DNA of 59,047 bases, from assembly GCA_964542745.1 (NCBI GenBank), contig CAZIVR010000009.1:1-59047 (forward strand), read 5' to 3'. The stretch's first letter is position 1, and each line of letters opens with the position of its first letter. The position numbers were made by a program, and so were the translations under genes. The stretch comes from DATKAB01 sp964542745 (GTDB lineage Bacteria; Eisenbacteria; RBG-16-71-46). The notes below the pieces were generated by a model that had not been told where the DNA came from, did not search any database, and saw only the letters and a list, made by a program, of their open reading frames with translations. Of this stretch, positions 26,999 to 33,887 are shown one piece after another.

Positions 26999-28203
26999 AG
27001 CCCGCCCGCACGCCGCCTGGCGCGGGCTCTCCCGCGGCGGCCGCGCTGCTCGCGTGCCTCGTGGCGGCGCCGGCCCTCTCCGCCGAGCTGGTGTCGCCGG
27101 TGGCCGGAGTGTTCTCGCTTTCGTCCCAGTCCCGCGACCGCTGGGGTTGGAGCGGCGCGTGGCGATTCCCGGTGGGGGACGCCCGGGACTACACGGCGCC
27201 CGGCCCCTCGGGAGAACCGGGCTACCGCCTGCTGCGCACGATCGGGGGCATCGAGGAGGGCACGCGACTCCACCAGGGGGCCGACCTCGGAAACTCCCGC
27301 AACGGCTGGCCGGTGCGGGCGGCCGCCGCGGGAATGGTGCTGGCGGCGGATCGCCGGGGCTGGAACAGCGGCTACGGCCATCACGTCGTGCTCGGCCACC
27401 GGCTCCCCGGCGGGAAACTCGCCTACTCGGTGTACGCCCACCTCGCCGAGGGCTCGATCGTCGTGCGCCCCGGCCAGATGGTGGCCGCCGGGGCCCGCCT
27501 CGGGCGCGTCGGGCGGACCGGCAGGGCCACCACGCCGCACCTCCACTTCGAGATCCGCATGGCCGCTTCCAGCGACCGCCGCTGGGAGAACGAAGACTTC
27601 GTGGACCCGATCGAGTTCGTGGCGGCGCGCCTCGCCGCGCCCTGCGAGCCCGACACGTTCGGTCGCTACCTCGAGTGGGCCCAGTACGCGGGGCTCATCG
27701 AGGGCGCCGTGGGCCCCGCCACGCCCCTGCGGCGCGAACACTGGTGGCGCATGCTGGCGTTCGCGACGCGGCAGGGCCTCGACACGCTTCCCGGCGACGC
27801 GAGCGCGCTGGCCGAATCGCTGGTCTCGGCCGGCGTGCTGCCCGAGGGGCCGGGTCCGCGCCCCGGCGCGGACCTCGACTGGGCCGACATCGCCCGCGAC
27901 CTCGCCCGCATCCGCGAGATCGGGCTGAGGCTTCCGGCGCGGCCGCTCGAGGATCCCGGACACCGCGCCGCCTGCGAGAGCGTGCTCGGCCACCGCTCCC
28001 CCGCGCGCGCGCTCGAGCGCGGCGGGGAGGCGCGGCGCGGCGAACCGACGGTGGCGGCCGCCCTGATCGCGGTCGCGGACCTCGCCCCCGCGCTCGAGAA
28101 GCCGAAGCCGCCGCGCCGGAAGCGCCGGCCGCCCGCCGCGGCTTCACCCGGCCCCGTGCGTCCCGATTCCTCGCGGGCCGAGGGGCGCGCGAACCGCCCT
28201 TGA
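26995..28203 (+). CDS. Secreted M23 family peptidase (LytM domain)
   Basis: 402 residues. The TTG start at 26995 forms a TTGA overlap with the M6 gene and gives a clean signal peptide (about 1-30). The LytM domain has the zinc ligands His93 and Asp97 in LHQGADLG and His182/His184 in TPHLHFEI, so it should be an active peptidoglycan or glycyl endopeptidase. After residue 215 comes a helical region of unknown family and a basic, Pro/Arg-rich tail. Co-translation with the M6 protease suggests a joint secreted lytic unit. Confidence 0.9.
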   Translation: MKPARTPPGAGSPAAAALLACLVAAPALSAELVSPVAGVFSLSSQSRDRWGWSGAWRFPVGDARDYTAPGPSGEPGYRLLRTIGGIEEGTRLHQGADLGNSRNGWPVRAAAAGMVLAADRRGWNSGYGHHVVLGHRLPGGKLAYSVYAHLAEGSIVVRPGQMVAAGARLGRVGRTGRATTPHLHFEIRMAASSDRRWENEDFVDPIEFVAARLAAPCEPDTFGRYLEWAQYAGLIEGAVGPATPLRREHWWRMLAFATRQGLDTLPGDASALAESLVSAGVLPEGPGPRPGADLDWADIARDLARIREIGLRLPARPLEDPGHRAACESVLGHRSPARALERGGEARRGEPTVAAALIAVADLAPALEKPKPPRRKRRPPAAASPGPVRPDSSRAEGRANRP

Positions 28204-28224
28204 CCGCCCGCTCCCCCGCGTGGG

Positions 28225-28520
28225 AGGTTGCGCGCGTTTCCAAGGCTGAGACGGGGACGAGTACGCGCGCGTAGCGTCAGAGCGAGCCGGGGACGGTGCG
28301 AGCCCGGCACCCACTCGCGCGCCGAACATCACCCCCGAGCCGCCGCCCGAACCGGTTTCCGCAGGACCGCAGTAGGCGCGGACGGATGGCCCCCGACAGC
28401 GGGCCGGGTCCGGCGCAGCGCGACCGGGCCGCCGAGGCGGACCGCCGCGAGGCGGAACGCGAAGTTGGGTGGTACCGCGACCCCGTCGCCCCAACCGGAA
28501 GCAGCCGGGTGGGGCATTTT
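28225..28520 (+). ncRNA. T-box riboswitch (isoleucine) controlling ileS
   Basis: All T-box landmarks are present in order: GGGGACGAGTA (28253-28263); a short hairpin, stem GCCGGG/CCCGGC (28286-28291 with 28303-28308); the specifier loop GAACATCACC with codon AUC for Ile (28328-28330); AGTAGG (28371-28376); and the T-box AAGTTGGGTGGTACCGCG (28462-28479). The antiterminator folds perfectly: GTTGGG (28464-28469) with CCCAAC (28490-28495), a 7-base bulge UGGUACC, and GCGAC (28477-28481) with GTCGC (28485-28489). UGGU complements the ACCA end expected of tRNA-Ile. The 3-prime strand of this helix is also the 5-prime strand of the terminator, so uncharged tRNA-Ile should allow read-through into ileS. 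The 5-prime limit is approximate. Confidence 0.95.
28488..28520 (+). terminator. T-box attenuator (conditional intrinsic terminator) before ileS
   Basis: An 11-base stem with one A.G mismatch (28488-28498 with 28505-28515) and a 6-base loop is followed by ATTTT. It shares bases 28488-28495 with the antiterminator, making the two folds mutually exclusive. Confidence 0.9.
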
Positions 28521-28540
28521 CGTGGCCTACGGAGGACGCG

Positions 28541-31429
28541 ATGGCGGGATTTCGCGACACGCTGAATCTGCCGAAGACCGAATTTCCGATGAAGGCCGAC
28601 CTGGTGCGGCGCGAGCCCGAGCGGCTCGCCTGGTGGGCCGAGCGCGAAATCTACCGCAAGCTCCGCGACCGCTTCGCCGCCGAGCGCGAGGCGGCGAACG
28701 CCGCCGGCACGGCCGGGCCCCCGGTGTGGCTGCTGCACGACGGCCCGCCCTACTCCAACGCCCATCTCCACATGGGCACCGCGGCCAACAAGATCTGGAA
28801 GGACGCGGCGGTCCGGCAGGCGACGCTGCGCGGCTTCGATTCCCCGTACGTGCCCGGCTGGGACAACCACGGCATGCCCATCGAGATCCAGGTCACCCGC
28901 GAGTTCCGGGAGAAGAAGCTCGACCCCGATCGCGTGGCGCTCCGCAAGGGCTGCCGCGAGTACGCCGCGCACTGGGTTTCGGTGCAGCGCGACGAGTTCC
29001 GGCGGCTCGGCGTGTGGGGCGAGTGGGACGATCCCTACCTCACGATGAGCACGGGCTTCGAGGCCAGCATCCTCGATTCGTTCGCCGGCCTCGCGGAACG
29101 CGGCTACGTGCAGCGCGGGCTGCGCTCGATCCACTGGTGCCCGACCGACCGCACCGCGCTCGCCGAGGCCGAGATCGAGTACCAGGACGATCCCTCGCCC
29201 TCGGTGTTCGTGAGCTTTCCCCTGAGGCGCGACCCGAACGGGGCCCTCGCCTCGCACCCGGGAGCCGAGGCGGTGGCGTGGACCACCACGCCGTGGACGC
29301 TGCCCGCGAACCAGGGACTGATGGTGGATCCCGGGGCCGAGTACGCCGTGATGCGCGCCAACGGGCGCGCGCTGGTGGTGGCGTCGGCGCGCGCCGAGGC
29401 GGTGGCGGCCGCGATGGGCGCGGGCGCTCCCGCGATCGAGCGCCGGCTGCCCGGATCCGAGCTGCTGGGCGCGGTCTTCGAGGGTCCCTGGGGACGCGAC
29501 TCGATCGTGGTGGACGGCCGGCCCTTCGTGAGCATGGAGGACGGATCGGGGCTCGTGCACCTGGCGCCCGGCCACGGCAAGGAGGACTTCCAGGTCGGCC
29601 AGAAGCACGGGCTCGAGGTGCTGTGCCCGGTGGACGAGGCCGGGCGCTTCACGGCGGAGGCCGAGCCCTTCACCGGGCGGAGCGTGCTCGAGGTGAACGA
29701 CGACGTGCTGGCGTGGCTCGGCGAACGGGGCAAGGTGCTGGCCTCCTCCACCTTCACCCACTCGTACCCGCATTGCTGGCGGTGCCGCCGCCCGGTCATC
29801 TTCCGCGCCACGCGCCAGTGGTTCCTCATCATCGACCACGCGCCCGAGCCGCTGGCCGCGGGCCCCCGGCTCACGCACCGCGAGCGGGCCCTCGACGCCC
29901 TCGAGCGCGAGGTGTCCTGGGATCCGCCCAGCTCGCGCAACCGCATCCGCGAGTCGGTGCGGGGCCGCCCCGACTGGTGCCTGTCCCGGCAGCGTTCGTG
30001 GGGCGTCGGGATCCCCGCGATCTACTGCGAGGCGTGCGGCGAGGCGTCCCTCGACCGCGAGGTGATGCGCCGGGCCGCCGCGCTCACCCGCGAGCGCGGC
30101 TCCGACGCCTGGTACGAGACCCCGGTGTCGGGGCTGCTGCCGGAGGGCTTCCGCTGCCCCGCGTGCGGAACGGAGGGTCCGTTCCGCGCGGAGCGCGACA
30201 TCCTCGACGTGTGGTTCGACTCGGGCAGCACCCACCGCGCGATTCGCGAGACGCATCCCGCGCTCGCCGCCCTGTGGGACCGCGCGCTCGAGCGCCGCGC
30301 GCCCGGCGAGGGCGTCGCCTACTTCGAGGGCCCGGACCAGCACCGCGGCTGGTTCAACTCCTCGCTGATGGTGGGCATCGGGCTCGCCGACCGCGCGCCC
30401 TACACCGAGGTGTACACGCACGGCTGGGTGCTCGACGGCCAGGGCCGGGCCATGCACAAGTCGCTGGGCAACGTGGTCTCGCCGATGGACGTGGTGGCGA
30501 AGTCCGGCGCCGAGATCGTCCGCTGGTGGGCGCTCGCCACCGACTGGCGCAACGACGTGCGGGTCGGGGACGAGATCCTGGTGCGGGTCTCCGAGGCGTA
30601 CCGGAAAGTCCGGAACACGTTCCGGTTCCTGCTCGGAAACCTCGCCGACTTCGACCCCGCGCGGCACGCGCTGCCCGGGGAGCGGCTGACCGCGGTGGAT
30701 GCGGCGTTCCTGCGCTTCCTGCGCGACCGTTCCCGCGAGATGCGCGCCTCCTGCGGGAGGCTCGAGTTCCACCGGCTGATGGACCTGCTGCTCGACACCT
30801 GCACGGTGCACCTGTCGGCGGTCTACCTCGACGTCACCAAGGACCGCCTCTACACGCTCGCCCCCGACGACGCCCGCCGGCGCTCGGCGCAGACGGTGCT
30901 CGGTCGGGCGCTGCGCGACCTGTGCGTGGCCGCCTCGCCGGCGCTGGTCTTCACCGCCGAGGAGGTGTGGCAGCACCACCCGGCGCTGCTCGCCGAGTGC
31001 GAGAGCGTGCACCTCGCGCGCTGGAACGACGAGCCCGGCGAGGCCACCGGCGCCGGCGGCTGGGAGCTGCTGCTCGCCGCGCGCGACGCGGTGAACGCCG
31101 CGATCGAGCCGCTGCGCGCGGCCAAGACCATCGCCACCACGCAGGAAGCCGCCGTGGTGCTTTCCGTGGAGGCCGGAACGCGCGAGCGCCTCCGTCCCTT
31201 CGAGCCGGAACTTCGCGACTTCCTGATGGTCGCGGACCTCGCGATCGCGGAGTCGCCCGCCGCCGGAACCGCTCCGGCGGCCTCGGGCTTCTCGGCCACC
31301 GCCGGCCCGGCGCCCGCCGATCGCTATCGCAAGTGCGAGCGCTGCTGGAACCATCGCGCGGACGTGGACGGGCAGGGTCTCTGCGGGCGGTGCGTCGGGG
31401 TCCTCGGGGAACTCGGCCCGCGGCCGTGA
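28541..31429 (+). CDS. ileS: Isoleucyl-tRNA synthetase
   Basis: 962 residues, normal for bacterial IleRS. It charges tRNA-Ile and edits misactivated valine. Order: catalytic Rossmann fold with the class I motif near residue 75, CP1 editing domain (WTTTPWTLPANQG), WDNHGMP, the KMSKS-equivalent loop MHKSLGN, anticodon-binding region, and a C-terminal zinc knuckle with Cys pairs in CERCW and CGRC. The HIGH motif reads H-M-G-T (77-80) with an extra His at 75, and KMSKS reads AMHKS; both differ from the textbook motifs. The ATG at 28541 follows GGAGGA. Regulated by the T-box leader. Confidence 0.97.
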   Translation: MAGFRDTLNLPKTEFPMKADLVRREPERLAWWAEREIYRKLRDRFAAEREAANAAGTAGPPVWLLHDGPPYSNAHLHMGTAANKIWKDAAVRQATLRGFDSPYVPGWDNHGMPIEIQVTREFREKKLDPDRVALRKGCREYAAHWVSVQRDEFRRLGVWGEWDDPYLTMSTGFEASILDSFAGLAERGYVQRGLRSIHWCPTDRTALAEAEIEYQDDPSPSVFVSFPLRRDPNGALASHPGAEAVAWTTTPWTLPANQGLMVDPGAEYAVMRANGRALVVASARAEAVAAAMGAGAPAIERRLPGSELLGAVFEGPWGRDSIVVDGRPFVSMEDGSGLVHLAPGHGKEDFQVGQKHGLEVLCPVDEAGRFTAEAEPFTGRSVLEVNDDVLAWLGERGKVLASSTFTHSYPHCWRCRRPVIFRATRQWFLIIDHAPEPLAAGPRLTHRERALDALEREVSWDPPSSRNRIRESVRGRPDWCLSRQRSWGVGIPAIYCEACGEASLDREVMRRAAALTRERGSDAWYETPVSGLLPEGFRCPACGTEGPFRAERDILDVWFDSGSTHRAIRETHPALAALWDRALERRAPGEGVAYFEGPDQHRGWFNSSLMVGIGLADRAPYTEVYTHGWVLDGQGRAMHKSLGNVVSPMDVVAKSGAEIVRWWALATDWRNDVRVGDEILVRVSEAYRKVRNTFRFLLGNLADFDPARHALPGERLTAVDAAFLRFLRDRSREMRASCGRLEFHRLMDLLLDTCTVHLSAVYLDVTKDRLYTLAPDDARRRSAQTVLGRALRDLCVAASPALVFTAEEVWQHHPALLAECESVHLARWNDEPGEATGAGGWELLLAARDAVNAAIEPLRAAKTIATTQEAAVVLSVEAGTRERLRPFEPELRDFLMVADLAIAESPAAGTAPAASGFSATAGPAPADRYRKCERCWNHRADVDGQGLCGRCVGVLGELGPRP

Positions 31430-31490
31430 GCCGGGGACGGCGCGCGGTCGCCGGGGACGGCACGCCGCGCGAGTTCGCTCGCCCGGGCGG
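31430..31490. repeat. Short direct repeat and hairpin between convergent ileS and kinase genes
   Basis: CCGGGGACGGC occurs at 31431-31441 and again at 31451-31461, period 20. A 7-bp stem CGCGCGG/CCGCGCG (31441-31447 with 31465-31471) encloses the second copy. It may help end transcription but has no T-tract. Confidence 0.4.
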
Positions 31491-32153
31491 TCAGGCTTTC
31501 GGCCCGGGCTCCCCGAAGTGCAGCTCGGCCTGCCGCGGGTAGCGGCGCTTCAGGTCGTTCACGAGCGCGCGGAACGCCTCGGTTTCCCCCTGCAGGGGGA
31601 CCCGGTCGGTGTCGATCTCGAGCACTTCCAGCTCGGCGCGCGCCCGCCGCATCCAGTCGTCGTACGCGCGGTTCAGCCGTTCGATGTAGTCGCGGCCGAT
31701 GCCCTGCTCGCTGGGCCGGCCGCGGCGGGCGATGCGCTCCATCAGCGCGTCGGGGCTGGCCTTGAGGTACAGGATCAGGTCCGGCTTCCGCAGGTAACCG
31801 ACCAGCACCTCGAAGAGCGCCCGGTAGTTGTCGAAGTCCACCCGGGTCATCGAACCCTGCTCGGTCAGCGTGCGGGCGAAGATCTCGGCGTCCTCGTAGA
31901 TGGTCCGGTCCTGGATGAAGGGAAGCTCGCTGCGGCCGATCTGCACCTGCGCCTTGAAGCGCTCGCTCAGGAAGTAGATCTGGAGGTGGAAGCTCCAGCG
32001 CGGCATGTCGGCGTAGAACATGTCGAGGTACGGATTCTGGATTACGGGCTCGTAGTAGGCGAGCCAGCCGAGCTCCTCGCTCAGCCGGTTGGTGAGTTCG
32101 GTCTTGCCCACCCCGATGTTCCCCGCGATGGCGAGGAAGTAGCCCTGGGCCAT
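31491..32153 (-). CDS. Deoxynucleoside kinase (dGK/dCK/TK2 family)
   Basis: 220 residues. P-loop GNIGVGKTEL at 11-20, the substrate region YYEPVIQNPYLDMFY, the catalytic segment QDRTIYEDAEIFA and a LID-like RGRPSEQGIGRDYIERLN match the non-TK1 deoxynucleoside kinase family, which phosphorylates salvaged deoxynucleosides. Which base it prefers (dA/dG or dC) cannot be read. The ATG at 32153 follows GGAGGTAGGGAACC. It stands alone, convergent with ileS. Confidence 0.92.
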   Translation of the reverse strand: MAQGYFLAIAGNIGVGKTELTNRLSEELGWLAYYEPVIQNPYLDMFYADMPRWSFHLQIYFLSERFKAQVQIGRSELPFIQDRTIYEDAEIFARTLTEQGSMTRVDFDNYRALFEVLVGYLRKPDLILYLKASPDALMERIARRGRPSEQGIGRDYIERLNRAYDDWMRRARAELEVLEIDTDRVPLQGETEAFRALVNDLKRRYPRQAELHFGEPGPKA

Positions 32154-32486
32154 GGTTCCCTACCTCCGAACTGTCACGACTCTGTTCAACGATCCCCGCC
32201 ATTTCCGCTATCGCGAAGCGAATCCGCGCATGTCTCTCGCGAAACGTCGCGCCGCGGGCCCGCCGAAAAAATCCGAACCCCTTCCCCGCCCTCACCATCT
32301 CATGGCGTGCGAGAAAAAATTGGGGGGCTAGTTCGATGAAACTCGCGTGCGGCCCGCGATTCTGAGAACGACGTCCCCCATAATCTTTTCACCCCGCCCC
32401 GGGGATCCCGGGGCGGGGTGACTTCTTTCGGGGCCTCGGTGCGGCGGAACGGCGCGGCCGACGCTAGCGAGCCGCGCCTTCGAGCG
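32154..32486. other. Intergenic region between prsR and the deoxynucleoside kinase
   Basis: 333 bases with no gene. It contains an AT-rich island (about 32,310-32,390, including a run of six A and CTTTT) in otherwise GC-rich DNA, probably the kinase promoter area, and the large hairpin at 32390-32420. I could not pick convincing -35/-10 boxes. Confidence 0.5.
32390..32420. terminator. Perfect 14-bp hairpin downstream of prsR, probable end of the EPS operon
   Basis: CACCCCGCCCCGGG pairs exactly with CCCGGGGCGGGGTG around a 3-base loop. It lies 66 bases after the prsR stop. On the minus strand it is followed by AAAAG, not T, and on the plus strand by ACTTCTTT, so it is not a textbook intrinsic terminator in either direction, though its stability could still stop or protect transcripts. 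Confidence 0.5.
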
Positions 32487-33887
32487 TCAAGCGGACTCCG
32501 CCCCTTCGTCGTCCTCGGCCGCGGCCCCGGGATGCCGGAACGTCGCCGCCTCGATGCCGTGCTTGCGCAGCAGGTCGTGCAACGAGGGCCGGCTCACGCC
32601 GAGATCGCGCGCGGCGCGCGACACGTTGCCCGCGTTGCGGCTCATCGCCTCCTCGATGCTCCGGCGCTCGGCGTCCTCGCGCACGCTTTGCAGCGTGCGG
32701 GGCGCCGGGCGGTCCCCGCCCTCGAGATCGAGGTCCTCGGGTCGCAGGTAGGCGTCCTGCGCCAGGATCACGGCGCGCTGGATGCGGTTCTCGAGCTCGC
32801 GCACGTTGCCGGGCCACGCGTGCGTCTGGAGCGCGCGGAGCGCGGACTGGGTGAACCCCTTCAGCCGCCGCTGGTGGTGCCGGGAGTAGTAGTCCAGGAA
32901 GTAGTCGGCCAGCAGGCGGATGTCCTCGCCGCGCTCGCGAAGGGGCGGCACGGTGATCGTGACCACGCTCAGCCGGTAGAACAGGTCCTCGCGGAAACGC
33001 CCCTCGGCCATGGCCGCCTTGAGGTCGCGGTTGGTGGCCGCCACCACGCGGGCATCCACCCGCGTGGCCTCGCGGCCTCCGATGCGCTCCACGGTGCGGT
33101 CCTGGAGGAAGCGCAGGAGCTTGACCTGAAGCGGCAGGCTCAGCTCCCCGATCTCGTCGAGGAACAGGGTGCCGCCCTCCGCCAGCTCCACGCGCCCCTC
33201 GCGGGCGCGGTGGGCGTCGGTGAACGAGCCGCGCTCGTGCCCGAACAGCTCGCTCTCGAGCAGGTTTTCGGGAATCGCCCCGCAGTTGATCGGCACGAAG
33301 GGTCCGTCGCGGCGCGGGCTCGCCCCGTGGATGGCGTTGGCGACGAGCTCCTTCCCGGTGCCGTTCTCGCCCACCGCGAGCACCGTGGCGTCGGTGGGCG
33401 CCACGCGCTGGATCAGGCCGTAGACCTTGCGGATGGGCTCGGAGTCCCCGATGAGCCGGTGGTAGCGCCGCGGCCCCAGCCGCTCCGGCTCCTCGGCGCG
33501 CTCGATTTCGAGGATGTGCACGGCGCGCTGGAGGATGACCTTGAGCTCCTCGAGCTGGATCGGCTTCGAGTACCAGTCCGCCGCCCCGCGCTTGAGCGCG
33601 AGCAGGGCGTTCTCGCGCCGTTCGTTCCCGGTCACCATGATCACCTTGGTGAACGGGTGGCGGTCCACGATCTCGTCGAGCAGGCGCATGCCCTCCTCGG
33701 CGGGCCCTCCCGGGGCGCTCAGCGTCACGTCCAGCGTGACGACCGCCGGGCGGTGCTCGCGCAGCATGCGGCGGGCCTCCTCGACGCTCGCGGCGGTGAA
33801 CACCTCGTAGTCGTCGGCCAGTCCCCAGCGCAGCTGGTTCCGGATGGACTCCTCGTCGTCCACGATGAGGAGGCGTTCAGGCGCCAT
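32487..33887 (-). CDS. prsR: Sigma54-dependent response regulator PrsR-like
   Basis: 466 residues: receiver domain with phospho-acceptor Asp53 (acidic pair at 10-11, Lys in YSKPI), AAA+ domain with Walker A GENGTGKE and Walker B GGTLFLDEIGE, and a C-terminal Fis-type helix-turn-helix (NVSRAARDLGVSRPSL). Together with the kinase it matches the PrsK/PrsR pair of exosortase systems, which activates EPS and PEP-CTERM genes with RpoN. The sigma54-contact loop, normally GAFTGA, reads GSFTDA. The receiver loop after Asp53 has a short insertion (APGGPAEEG), as in PrsR. The start overlaps prsK by 11 bases and follows GGGAGGCGGCG. Confidence 0.9.
   Translation of the reverse strand: MAPERLLIVDDEESIRNQLRWGLADDYEVFTAASVEEARRMLREHRPAVVTLDVTLSAPGGPAEEGMRLLDEIVDRHPFTKVIMVTGNERRENALLALKRGAADWYSKPIQLEELKVILQRAVHILEIERAEEPERLGPRRYHRLIGDSEPIRKVYGLIQRVAPTDATVLAVGENGTGKELVANAIHGASPRRDGPFVPINCGAIPENLLESELFGHERGSFTDAHRAREGRVELAEGGTLFLDEIGELSLPLQVKLLRFLQDRTVERIGGREATRVDARVVAATNRDLKAAMAEGRFREDLFYRLSVVTITVPPLRERGEDIRLLADYFLDYYSRHHQRRLKGFTQSALRALQTHAWPGNVRELENRIQRAVILAQDAYLRPEDLDLEGGDRPAPRTLQSVREDAERRSIEEAMSRNAGNVSRAARDLGVSRPSLHDLLRKHGIEAATFRHPGAAAEDDEGAESA

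Noticed and set aside
28296..28565. Possible small plus-strand gene before ileS
   Set aside because: It runs across the T-box specifier, antiterminator and terminator, whose structure fully explains the stretch.
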